Positions 17,597 to 24,975 of a stretch of DNA of 64,000 bases are shown piece by piece. A program made the translations under genes and the position numbers. The stretch is from NCBI RefSeq assembly GCF_000735585.1, contig NZ_JNNO01000046.1, positions 62,001-126,000 of the forward strand, given 5' to 3'. The notes below the pieces were generated by a model. The model was not told the origin of the DNA and made no database searches. It was given only the letters and a program-made list of their open reading frames with translations. The first letter of the stretch is position 1; each line of letters begins with the position of its first letter. The stretch is from Devosia sp. LC5 (GTDB taxonomy: Bacteria; Pseudomonadota; Alphaproteobacteria; Rhizobiales; Devosiaceae).

Positions 17597-17671
17597 GACA
17601 ACCTAGTTGTCGTTATAGAGATATAGACAACCCCATTGTCCATGTCCACGCATTTCGACAACCTGGTTGTC
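17597..17671. promoter_or_regulatory. Three MarR-type operators, GACAACCnnnTTGTC
   Basis: Sites are GACAACCTAGTTGTC (17597-17611), GACAACCCCATTGTC (17626-17640) and GACAACCTGGTTGTC (17657-17671). Each has GACAA/TTGTC arms, and their starts are 29 and 31 bases apart, about three helical turns. They lie between the hydrolase start (17580) and the MarR ATG (17702) and probably repress both. Confidence 0.8.
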
Positions 17672-17701
17672 ACTTCATTCGGCGCGACTTATGCTGGCGC
17701 C

Positions 17702-18178
17702 ATGTCACGAACCGGCGCAGATCTCGCACTTCTCCTGCTTGGCGGCTTTCGCTCGCTCGCGGCCGCCGCGACGGCCGAACTGGCGCGTCGCGGCCATGAT
17801 GATGTGCACCCGGCGCATGATTTCGCCATGCGGGCTATTGCTGCAGGAGCCGACAACGCGTCGGAACTGGGTCGACGGCTGGCAGTCAGCAAACAGGCGG
17901 CCGCCAAGACCATCGCGCTGCTCGAGGAGCGCGGCTACGTCACCCGCGCCGACGACCCGACCGATGCACGTCGCAAGCTGGTTCAGGTTACCCTGCAGGG
18001 AAATGCGGTTATGCGCGAAGGCGAGGCGATTTTCGAGGAACTGCGCTCGAGATGGGCGAAGCAGGTTGGCAGCGATGAACTCGCCAGACTCGAAAGGACC
18101 CTCACTGAGCTTGTCGGCAGCGAACCGATTAGTCTCGCTGCACCGGGCCGGATTGTCTCCGATATTGGCGATGCGTGA
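17702..18178 (+). CDS. MarR-family transcriptional regulator
   Basis: A 158-residue MarR regulator. The winged helix reads NASELGRRLAVSKQAAAKTI, split here only for naming, with the wing RADDPTDARRKLVQVT. I prefer the ATG at 17702. Earlier starts at 17636 and 17642 would put two operator copies inside the coding sequence and add an N-terminus unlike the family. Its probable target is the divergent hydrolase and itself. Confidence 0.88.
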   Translation: MSRTGADLALLLLGGFRSLAAAATAELARRGHDDVHPAHDFAMRAIAAGADNASELGRRLAVSKQAAAKTIALLEERGYVTRADDPTDARRKLVQVTLQGNAVMREGEAIFEELRSRWAKQVGSDELARLERTLTELVGSEPISLAAPGRIVSDIGDA

Positions 18179-18229
18179 TGCTGCAATCGCGAAAGCTGCC
18201 ATATTCTGAGCGAGCTTAATCCAATCGGC

Positions 18230-18508
18230 CTATCGGCTTATCCTGCGCCGGAACGCCCATATCGCAACGGCTACTATCAAAAGGATCGCAATGCCCCATG
18301 GCAGCTGGTGCCCAACGCCGTCCGCCCAGATGGCGATAGATGATGTGCCGCCCAGCCGATCCGCCAACCAGCCAAGCGACGCGACCATAGCCAGCGCGGC
18401 GCCCGCGATCCGAACGGGTCGATAGACGCCGCTGTGCGCAAAGAGCAGGAGTGCGGGTAACCCGCTATGATCGATGAGCCCACATCTTCTTCTCAGCAAT
18501 CGCAGCAA
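18230..18508 (-). CDS. Small membrane protein, possibly a gene fragment
   Basis: A frame of up to 92 codons, from a TTG, with two hydrophobic segments (AGAALAMVASLGWLADRLG and LPWGIAILLIVAVAIWAF) and a basic C-terminus FRRRISR. It resembles the C-terminal end of a larger membrane protein more than a complete small one. A separate ATG at 18515 in another frame gives a sensible N-terminus (MTVAAIAEKKMWAHRS) that stops after 16 codons, so the gene may be frameshifted near 18465-18480. I do not recognise the family. Confidence 0.4.
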   Translation of the reverse strand: MLRLLRRRCGLIDHSGLPALLLFAHSGVYRPVRIAGAALAMVASLGWLADRLGGTSSIAIWADGVGHQLPWGIAILLIVAVAIWAFRRRISR

Positions 18509-18544
18509 CCGTCATCTTCTGGTTCTGATCAATGAGTCCTGACC

Positions 18545-19516
18545 CTAGGGTCTCTTGACCCATGAGCGCAATTTGTCCGGATTGCGCATGGCCCAGATAT
18601 TGTGAATCACGCCCTTCCGGACAGAGGTCGTGATCACCGCGATAATCTGGTCTCCTGCCATGCCGATCATGCCGGGCTCTCCATTCACCGTCGCGGGCTC
18701 GACTTGCAAATCCGGCTGACGAGCAAAAATTCCCACGAAAAACTCGGCAACTGCATGAGATCCGACCAATGGCTCGATGGCCGCTGCAGTTTTTCCCCCA
18801 CCATCGGTGATGGCCTCGGCGTCGCGATCCAGGAGGGCGATCAGCGCTGCAACATTGCCCGTTTGCCAGGCGGCCCTGAAGGCGTCGTTGAGCCTTGCAT
18901 GGTCCTCACGCGTCGATTGGCTGCGCGCCCGGTTGCTCAGGCGCTTCCGCGCCGAGAAGGCCAATTGCCGGCACGCCTGCGGAGTGCGACCGATGATTTC
19001 GGCGATTTCCTCGAAGGTGTACTGGAACACATCATGCAAAATGAAGCAGACCCTCTCCGGTGGGGTCATCTTGTCGAGCACGATCATCAGTGCCATTGAA
19101 ATGGACTCAGCGCCCACCGACGTCCCGAATGCTGTATCCATCGGCGGGTTGGAGGCGAAGCCCCAGAATTGGCTGCCCTGGACCGGCTCGGGCAACCACT
19201 CGCCGACATAGACCTCCCGCTTGCGTTGGGAGGATTTGAGCCGGTCAAAGCATATCCGGGCCAGCGTCGTGCGCTTCCAGGCCAAGGGGACGGAAATTTC
19301 CCGTCGTTGATCGGGGTCAAGGGCGTACCATCGCGCATAGGTTTCCTGCACCGCATCTTCTGCGTCAGCAACTGTTCCGAGCAGGCGATAACCCAACGCG
19401 ATCAGCGCAGCTTCATCCTTTCGGAACCCCGGATCATCTTTTGGATGCCCGACGAGCTTGCGATTGGTCGGTTTCACCGTTTCTGCCTCGACTCTTGTTT
19501 CAGGAAAGCCGCACAC
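18545..19516 (-). CDS. ECF41-group RNA polymerase sigma factor (SigJ-like)
   Basis: A 323-residue extracytoplasmic-function sigma factor with a C-terminal SnoaL-like extension. Region 2 (ALGYRLLGTVADAEDAVQET) and region 4 (ERVCFILHDVFQYTFEEIAE) are intact. The linker WLPEP, then DGGGK and NPDKL in the extension, are the three signature motifs of group ECF41, in which the extension acts as built-in anti-sigma. There is no separate anti-sigma gene nearby. The start may be the GTG at 19516 (AGAGAGGA upstream) or the GTG at 19477 (GAGG upstream). It is divergent from the monooxygenase gene and both have the same promoter motif, which suggests autoregulation. Confidence 0.9.
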   Translation of the reverse strand: MCGFPETRVEAETVKPTNRKLVGHPKDDPGFRKDEAALIALGYRLLGTVADAEDAVQETYARWYALDPDQRREISVPLAWKRTTLARICFDRLKSSQRKREVYVGEWLPEPVQGSQFWGFASNPPMDTAFGTSVGAESISMALMIVLDKMTPPERVCFILHDVFQYTFEEIAEIIGRTPQACRQLAFSARKRLSNRARSQSTREDHARLNDAFRAAWQTGNVAALIALLDRDAEAITDGGGKTAAAIEPLVGSHAVAEFFVGIFARQPDLQVEPATVNGEPGMIGMAGDQIIAVITTSVRKGVIHNIWAMRNPDKLRSWVKRP

Positions 19517-19535
19517 CGGCTTCCTCTCTAAGCCA

Positions 19536-19563
19536 ATGACGATGCAGGCAGCTCAAATGTCAG
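19536..19563 (-). promoter_or_regulatory. Probable ECF41 promoter of the sigma gene
   Basis: The minus strand reads CTGACATTT, 11 bases, ATCGTCAT. The identical arrangement occurs on the plus strand at 19596-19623, so 17 positions with fixed spacing agree. The CGTC core is what I recall for the -10 element of this sigma group. The upstream element differs from the TGTCACA that I recall as its -35. Confidence 0.65.
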
Positions 19564-19590
19564 GCGAGAGTTTTGCCTGTGCAAGCGACT

Positions 19591-19736
19591 TGCAACTGAC
19601 ATTTCCATGCGCGCGATCGTCATATCTGCGAGCTCGCCAGGCGGGCTCGACTTTTGACCGGCGCGCTCCATGCAGCGCCAAAAAGATGGAGATCAAAGTC
19701 ATGTCGAACGGTGAAGTTACCTTCGTCAATATCCTT
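19591..19736 (+). repeat. Segment duplicated at 3456-3600
   Basis: Promoter motif, leader and first 17 codons of the monooxygenase gene. The relic copy at 3456-3600 lies on the minus strand. Confidence 0.7.
19596..19623 (+). promoter_or_regulatory. Probable ECF41 promoter of the monooxygenase gene
   Basis: The plus strand reads CTGACATTT, 11 bases, ATCGTCAT. The CTGACATTT elements of the two divergent promoters form an inverted repeat (19555-19563 and 19596-19604), so the two promoters are back to back. Transcription would start about 70 bases before the ATG at 19701. Confidence 0.65.
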
Positions 19737-20006
19737 GAAGTCGAAGACGGCAAGCAGGCCGAGGTTGCGAAAATTCTTCAGGACGCCACCGACACGGTAA
19801 TCAGCAAGCGTCCCGGCTTCGTTTCGGTGACGCTTCTGGCCAGCAAGGATGGCAAGCGCATTGTCAACGTTGCCAGATGGGCGAGTGCGGCCGATGTTCA
19901 AGCCACGCAGAATGATGCTGCCGCCGCCGAGTTTGCCAAGAAACTGGCGGGTTTGGCCAAGCCGGTTCCCGGCCTCTACGACGTTGTAGGTGAATATAGC
20001 GCCTAG
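19701..20006 (+). CDS. Antibiotic biosynthesis monooxygenase (ABM) domain protein
   Basis: A 101-residue single ABM domain: VTFVNILEVEDGKQAEVAKI, then KRPGFVSVTLLASKDGKRIV and VARWASAADVQATQ. Such dimeric ferredoxin-like proteins include quinone-forming monooxygenases and many without known substrate. The ATG at 19701 has GGAG 9 bases upstream. An in-frame ATG at 19686 is conserved in the relic copy and could also be used. It is divergent from the ECF41 gene and carries the same promoter motif, so it is the best candidate target. Confidence 0.85.
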   Translation: MSNGEVTFVNILEVEDGKQAEVAKILQDATDTVISKRPGFVSVTLLASKDGKRIVNVARWASAADVQATQNDAAAAEFAKKLAGLAKPVPGLYDVVGEYSA

Positions 20007-20091
20007 ATATGCGGGCATGTTTCGCAAAGGGGTTGGCGCGCCGGTGTGCGCCGACCTCATCGGAAACTCGTTGGGCCAACCAACTGACGGA

Positions 20092-20532
20092 TCAACCATC
20101 GACCATTGGTTGGCCAAGCGCCTTTCGGAGCAGGAGGGCGAGCTCGTTCTGCTCATCGGCGGTGAGCGTAGCCGATGCATTTCTTGCGAATTCGAACGAG
20201 CGCTCAAATGCGGCATTGAGGGCATCGCCGGCCGGGGTGCGAATGAGCTGCCGGGCACGCCGATCCTCCGGGTTCGCATGCCGTTCGATGAGTTCGCGGG
20301 CCTCAAGCCGCGCGACGATCTGGGTGATGTTGGAGGCATCGCAGCGCAATTCGTCGGCCAGATCGCGCATTCCGCGTGGCTTGCTGATCCTGCCCAGGAC
20401 GCAGGCCTGTGCCACCGTCATGTCGTGCTGGGCCGCCGCAATCTCATAGGCGCGGTCATAGGCATCGACAAAGTCGAACATTGCGCGCTCGGCGTCGGTG
20501 GACGGGGTAACGGGACCGGATGGAATAGCCAT
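20092..20532 (-). CDS. MarR-family transcriptional regulator
   Basis: A 146-residue MarR regulator. It shows the helix-turn-helix (MRDLADELRCDASNITQIVA) and the wing HANPEDRRARQLIRT. It is divergent from the Old Yellow Enzyme operon at 20714. Three palindromic sites lie between, so it probably represses that operon and itself and is released by an electrophile or aromatic compound. Confidence 0.9.
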   Translation of the reverse strand: MAIPSGPVTPSTDAERAMFDFVDAYDRAYEIAAAQHDMTVAQACVLGRISKPRGMRDLADELRCDASNITQIVARLEARELIERHANPEDRRARQLIRTPAGDALNAAFERSFEFARNASATLTADEQNELALLLRKALGQPMVDG

Positions 20533-20554
20533 ATCGCCATTCTATCCCCAATTA

Positions 20555-20694
20555 CTTGAGTGACTCAAGGCTGTTGCGTTCCGACAGGTCCGGGACCTGA
20601 TGCGCCGGAGGCACCACGGGGCGATCGCGCACCCCAGCAAACATACTTGATTGACTCAAGCAATCGCGATGGCCTAATACTTGATCCACTCAAG
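20555..20694. promoter_or_regulatory. Three MarR operators, CTTGAnnnACTCAAG
   Basis: Sites are CTTGAGTGACTCAAG (20555-20569, perfect palindrome), CTTGATTGACTCAAG (20646-20660) and CTTGATCCACTCAAG (20680-20694). The first is next to the regulator start. The other two are 34 bases apart, just upstream of the reductase ribosome binding site at 20701. Confidence 0.8.
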
Positions 20695-20713
20695 CATTAT
20701 GGAGATTTCCCGC

Positions 20714-21802
20714 ATGAGCACCCTCTTCGATCCCATAACCGTCGGAAACCTGGTCCTACCGAGCCGCCTGTTCATGGCGCCCATGACCCGCAGCCGCGCC
20801 TCAGCGGAAGGCGTCGTCACCGCCCTGACAGCCGAGTATTACGCGCAACGTGCAGGTGCCGGCCTCATCATCAGCGAAAGTATCCAGCCCAGCGTGATCG
20901 GGCAGGGTTACATCAATACGCCGGGCCTGCATTCGGCCGACCAGATCCAGGGGTGGCGCACAGTCACGGACGCAGTTCATGCCAAGGGCGGCCGGATCTT
21001 CGCACAGCTGACGCATACCGGACGCATAGGGCATCCCTATCTCTATCCTGACCAGGCGATGCCGGTCGCACCCTCGGCTATTGCCTCAGGCGAGAAGCTG
21101 TTTACCGGCGAAGGGCTGCTCGATCATCCGGTACCACGAGAGATGACTTCCACCGATATTACAGCGACGATTGGCGATTTTGTCGCTGCTGCGCGCAACG
21201 CCATCGACGCGGGCTTTGACGGCGTTGAAATCCATGGCGCGAACGGCTACCTGGTTCATCAATTCCTCGCCGACAACACCAATGTCCGCACCGACAACTA
21301 TGGTGGGTCGATACCGAACCGAATCCGCTTCGCCCTCGAGGTCGCAGGGGCGGTTGCCGGTGCCATTGGTGCAGAGCGCACTGGCATCCGGCTGTCACCG
21401 GCAAGTCCGTTCAACAATATTGTCGAGAGCAATCCTGCGCCGGTCTATCAGCCCCTCCTGGAAGGGCTGGCCGAAGAGAACCTTGCCTATGTGCATGTGG
21501 TTGAGGTCGGCGACCGCGAACTGACGAAGACGCTTCGGGCCGCCTGGCCGGGCACGTTCATTCTCAACCCGCACGCGTCCCCCGATGCCTTCCCCGCCTC
21601 GCCTGATGCGGCCTTGGCAGCGGTGGAGTCCGGGATCGCCGATGCCGTGACTCTTGCCACGGCCTGGCTGGCAAATCCCGACCTCGACGCCCGCATCCGC
21701 GCAGGCGGGCCGTTCAATATGCCCGATCCCGCGACCTACTATGGCGGCGACCACACGGGGTATACGGATTATCCTGCACTCCACCAGTTGGAAGTCGCAT
21801 GA
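20714..21802 (+). CDS. Alkene reductase, Old Yellow Enzyme family (NemA-like)
   Basis: A 362-residue FMN enzyme that reduces activated C=C bonds or nitro groups with NAD(P)H. It shows the N-terminal LFDPITVGNLVLPSRLFMAP, MTRSRA, and QLTHTGRIGHP. The substrate-binding His/Asn motif is FDGVEIHGANGYLVHQFLAD near residues 175-195, and GGSIPNRIRF follows. The ATG at 20714 has GGAG 9 bases upstream. Its stop overlaps the start of the NmrA gene (ATGA). Control by the divergent MarR regulator is suggested by the operators. Confidence 0.92.
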   Translation: MSTLFDPITVGNLVLPSRLFMAPMTRSRASAEGVVTALTAEYYAQRAGAGLIISESIQPSVIGQGYINTPGLHSADQIQGWRTVTDAVHAKGGRIFAQLTHTGRIGHPYLYPDQAMPVAPSAIASGEKLFTGEGLLDHPVPREMTSTDITATIGDFVAAARNAIDAGFDGVEIHGANGYLVHQFLADNTNVRTDNYGGSIPNRIRFALEVAGAVAGAIGAERTGIRLSPASPFNNIVESNPAPVYQPLLEGLAEENLAYVHVVEVGDRELTKTLRAAWPGTFILNPHASPDAFPASPDAALAAVESGIADAVTLATAWLANPDLDARIRAGGPFNMPDPATYYGGDHTGYTDYPALHQLEVA

Positions 21803-22650
21803 CCCGGTCCGTCCTTGTCACTGGTGCTCGCGGCAAGACTGGCCGCGAGGTCATCCGGCAATTGGCTTGCGAGCCTGATGTCGAGGTCAGGGCCGGGTCA
21901 TCCCGGCCCTATGGCGCTGAGACTGATCCTGCTGCTCGGTCTATCCGGTTTGACTGGCTTGAGGTGGAAACATGGGACTCTGCCGTCGCTGATGTCGATG
22001 CGATCTACCTCATGCGGCCCGACCTGGAGAACGCTGACGATCTGGTCGGCAGCCTCGTTCAGCGGGCGCCAGATGCGCAGGTCGTGCTGCTTTCGGAACA
22101 GAGCGCCGAGAAAGATACCGGCGACAGTTGGATACGGCGCGTCGAGCAAGAAGTTGTTGCGAATGCCGGGCGCTGGACGATCCTGCGGCCATCGTGGTTC
22201 CATCAGGATCTCACCGATGCGCGACACTTCCTGAAATCAATCCAAAGAGATCGCGTCCTCCGTATGCCATCGGGTGGCGCACCCATTGCATGGGTGGACA
22301 CACGCGACATCGCGACGGTGGCGGTCAAGGCGCTGCTCGCCCCCGACATCCATCATGGGCGGCACTACACCATTACGGGGCCGCAAGGCGTCACGCTGCA
22401 GGAGGTCGCCGAACTTCTTTCATCGGCAACCGGACGCACGATCGAGGCCATCGACCAGCCAATTGAAGAGGCCTTGAATGGATTGACGCCCTGGATCACC
22501 GACGTTCTCGACAGCCTTTATAGGCGTGTCCGGGACGGTGATTTTGGCGAACCTTCTGACATCGTGGAGACAGTGGGCGGCGCCCAGCCACGCTCCCTGG
22601 AGGCCTTTATCCACGAACACCGATCCGAATGGCTCGAAGGGTCGCGGTAG
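21799..22650 (+). CDS. NmrA-family NAD(P)-binding protein
   Basis: A 283-residue NmrA/atypical SDR protein. It shows VTGARGKTGREVIRQL at residues 6-21, then VDAIYLMRPDLENAD, GRWTILRPSWFHQDL, HYTITGPQGVTLQEVAELLS. Such proteins act as NADPH-dependent oxidoreductases or redox sensors. It overlaps the reductase stop by four bases, so the two are cotranslated. It is the second gene of the MarR-controlled operon. Confidence 0.88.
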   Translation: MTRSVLVTGARGKTGREVIRQLACEPDVEVRAGSSRPYGAETDPAARSIRFDWLEVETWDSAVADVDAIYLMRPDLENADDLVGSLVQRAPDAQVVLLSEQSAEKDTGDSWIRRVEQEVVANAGRWTILRPSWFHQDLTDARHFLKSIQRDRVLRMPSGGAPIAWVDTRDIATVAVKALLAPDIHHGRHYTITGPQGVTLQEVAELLSSATGRTIEAIDQPIEEALNGLTPWITDVLDSLYRRVRDGDFGEPSDIVETVGGAQPRSLEAFIHEHRSEWLEGSR

Positions 22651-22652
22651 GG

Positions 22653-22985
22653 ATGCGCTCGATCGTCGTCGATTCGTCGTCTCGCTCGCGCCTCGTCCTG
22701 CGGGAGGTTCCAGAAGCTGCTCCTTTGCCGGACCAGGCTGTTGTCCGCGTCCATTCGACGTCGCTCAATCAGGGCGAGCTTCGTTTTGCCATGACCACGG
22801 CTCCGGACGGAACCAGGCCCGGCTGGGATTTTGCTGAGGGACTGCAGCGATTGATACGGCTGGTCGAGTTAGGATCCCTGCGGCCGAGAATTGCGCTGGA
22901 GGCGTCTTGGCAAGATATCGGAGACGTCGCCGAACGGTTCATGCGCCGCGAGATTTCGGGCAAAGTCGTCCTGCACCTTGACTGA
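22653..22985 (+). pseudogene. Internally deleted quinone oxidoreductase/alcohol dehydrogenase (MDR)
   Basis: A 110-codon frame that joins the N-terminus of an MDR reductase (RLVLREVPEAAPLPDQAVVR, SLNQGELRFA, PGWDFA) directly to its C-terminus (LQRLIRLVELGSLRPRIALE, ERFMRREISGKVVLHLD). The intact family is about 310-330 residues, so about 200 residues, including the Rossmann cofactor domain, are missing near 22828. The frame is kept, but an enzyme without the cofactor domain cannot work as a reductase. It is the last gene of the MarR-controlled operon. Confidence 0.8.
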
Positions 22986-22997
22986 TGGTCAATGCGA

Positions 22998-23990
22998 TCA
23001 AAGTGCCGCGGATACCCAACTGCCAGGGGTCTCGTTGATGAAGCGCTTGCGAAATTCGCTCGGGCTGATGCCGATCCTTTTCCGAAAATGGTGGCGAAGC
23101 GTATGAGAACTGCCAAATCCCGACGCCAGCGCCACCAGGTCCATATTCGCCTGCCCCTGGCAGAGCAGCCGTTGCGCTTCGCCGACACGTTCGGACACGA
23201 GCCAATCTCCCGGTGTCTGGCCCGTGGCTTCGGAGAACCTGCGCATGAACGTCCGGACACTCATCCGACATTGCTCGGCCATGCGGTCCACGCTCCAGTT
23301 TTGCGCCAGATTTGCCCGGACATTCTCCAGAAGCGGAGCGATCTCCAGACCTTCACGCTGTGCAACCGGGCGCTCGATGAACTGGGCTTGGCCGCCCGTG
23401 CGATGGGCAGGCATCACCAGGCGTCTTGCCACCGAATTCGCGGCGGTGGCGCCAAAGTCCTGCCGGATGATCTCGATCAGAAGGTCAATGCCGGCAGCGC
23501 TGCCCGCGGATGTGTAAATCCGGTTGTGCTCCCGGTAGAGCGAGGCGTCATCAACCGCGACCTCGGGATAGAGCGTGCGGAGCTTGTCGGCATATCGCCA
23601 ATGTGTCGTGGCGGTGCCGCCGGAGAGGAGCCCCGTCGCCGCCAGGACAAAGGCGCCGGAGCAAATGGATACTAGCCGCGCGCCCCGTTCATGGGCAGCA
23701 CGAAGCTGCTGGCAAAGCGCGTCAGGGACAGGAACGTCCGCTCCCTTCCAGCCGGGAACGACGACGATATCGGCCTGTTGCAGCAGCTCCGGGTTGCTAT
23801 CGGCCATTATGGTAAAGCCGCCATGGGCGCGCATCGGCCCTTTATCCACCGCGCAGCTTGCGAAGCGATACCACTCGGGGCCCATCTCAGGGCGCGCGAG
23901 GCCGAAGATTTCCGCAACGATGCCGAACTCGAAGGTGCACAGACCATCGTAGAGCAGGGCGACGACAAGGGGACCGGAGAGGTTTGGCAT
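22998..23990 (-). CDS. GlxA-family transcriptional regulator (DJ-1/PfpI plus AraC domains)
   Basis: A 330-residue regulator. The N-terminal amidase-like DJ-1 domain (VVALLYDGLCTFEFGIVAEI, then VSICSGAFVLAATGLLSGG with the usual Cys) is followed by an AraC-type double helix-turn-helix (VDRMAEQCRMSVRTFMRRFS, split only for naming, and VALASGFGSSHTLRHHFRK). The start is taken as ATG 23990. An ATG at 24011 would add seven residues. The regulator is divergent from the rhodanese-GNAT pair, a combination seen in many bacteria, and probably controls it. Confidence 0.9.
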   Translation of the reverse strand: MPNLSGPLVVALLYDGLCTFEFGIVAEIFGLARPEMGPEWYRFASCAVDKGPMRAHGGFTIMADSNPELLQQADIVVVPGWKGADVPVPDALCQQLRAAHERGARLVSICSGAFVLAATGLLSGGTATTHWRYADKLRTLYPEVAVDDASLYREHNRIYTSAGSAAGIDLLIEIIRQDFGATAANSVARRLVMPAHRTGGQAQFIERPVAQREGLEIAPLLENVRANLAQNWSVDRMAEQCRMSVRTFMRRFSEATGQTPGDWLVSERVGEAQRLLCQGQANMDLVALASGFGSSHTLRHHFRKRIGISPSEFRKRFINETPGSWVSAAL

Positions 23991-24071
23991 GATGTTTACG
24001 TATATTGTCATTCCAGCCAATTGCAAGCCCCGGCTAGGTTCGGACAGATTGGCGATGCAAGGAGACCAATC

Positions 24072-24473
24072 ATGGCAACATCCGTTACCGCTATTCCACC
24101 GGCCCCCAGCGCCCTGGCCCGGGAGCATTTTGCGGCAGAATTCACCTTTGAAACCGATTGCTGGGACACCCACGACGCCCTCGAAAAGGGCGCGGATTTC
24201 GTCCTGCTGGACGTGCGCGGCCCGGCGCTTTTCGCCAAGGGCCACATTGCCGGAGCCATCAACCTTCCCCATGGCAAGATTGTGCGGTCCAAGATGGCTG
24301 AATGGCCGGAAGACACGATCTTCGTCACCTATTGCGCTGGTCCCCATTGCAATGGGGCGGCCCGTGGTGCGTTGCGACTTGCCGAACTCGGGCGGCCGGT
24401 CAAGATCATGGCCGGGGGTGTAACCGGCTGGCTGGACGAAGGTTTCACCCTCGTCTCAGACGAAGCGGCGTGA
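24072..24473 (+). CDS. Rhodanese-like domain protein
   Basis: A 133-residue single rhodanese domain: FVLLDVRGPALFAKGHIAGA, then INLPHG and the active-site loop YCAGPHCNGAARGAL with the persulfide-forming Cys near residue 93. It could transfer sulfur or act on thiosulfate or persulfides in the cytoplasm. GGAGA lies 7 bases before the ATG at 24072. Its stop overlaps the GTG start of the acetyltransferase (GTGA), so they are coupled. It is divergent from the GlxA regulator. Confidence 0.9.
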   Translation: MATSVTAIPPAPSALAREHFAAEFTFETDCWDTHDALEKGADFVLLDVRGPALFAKGHIAGAINLPHGKIVRSKMAEWPEDTIFVTYCAGPHCNGAARGALRLAELGRPVKIMAGGVTGWLDEGFTLVSDEAA

Positions 24474-24955
24474 CGCGCCTCGTCAGAAATGCAGTCCCGG
24501 CGGACGCTGCGCGTTTACTGGACTTGATCCGGCAACACGCAGCGTTCGAAGGGGCGTCGGCAACTCTGGACGAGGACGATATCGTATTCGTCCTGCATCA
24601 AGCGGATCCACCCATCCGCCTGATCGTGGCTGAAGAACACGGCGCGCTGTCCGGCTACGCCGCTTTCACATTCGACTATGCGCTTTGGAGCGCCAGCCGT
24701 TTCGCCTATCTCGATTGCCTGTTCGTCCGCGCGGATGCGCGCGGTCGAGGCGTTGGCAAGCGCCTCTTCGACCACGCGTGCCACCTTTCAGATGGAGCGG
24801 GCGTGCACCGGATCGAGTGGCAGACACCGGCGTGGAACGCGGATGCAATTCGCTTCTACGAACGCGAAGGCGCTGCCGGCCAAAGCAAGATGCGTTTCAC
24901 GAAGATTATTTCGACGACTCTGGCGACGGGTCAGGGTCCCGATTCCCCTATCTAA
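24470..24955 (+). CDS. GNAT-family N-acetyltransferase
   Basis: A 161-residue acetyltransferase starting at GTG 24470, which overlaps the rhodanese stop. It shows TRLVRNAVPADAARLLDLIR, LIVAEEHGALSGYAAF, the acetyl-CoA loop RADARGRGVGKRLFDHACHL (about residues 85-104) and WNADAIRFYEREGA. The substrate is unknown. It belongs to the two-gene GlxA-linked operon. Confidence 0.9.
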   Translation: MTRLVRNAVPADAARLLDLIRQHAAFEGASATLDEDDIVFVLHQADPPIRLIVAEEHGALSGYAAFTFDYALWSASRFAYLDCLFVRADARGRGVGKRLFDHACHLSDGAGVHRIEWQTPAWNADAIRFYEREGAAGQSKMRFTKIISTTLATGQGPDSPI

Positions 24956-24975
24956 TGACCATTTGGAGTTAGCCC

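Noticed and set aside
23990..24347. N-terminal extension of the GlxA regulator
   Set aside because: It would run through the divergent rhodanese gene and its promoter; the DJ-1 domain starts right after 23990.
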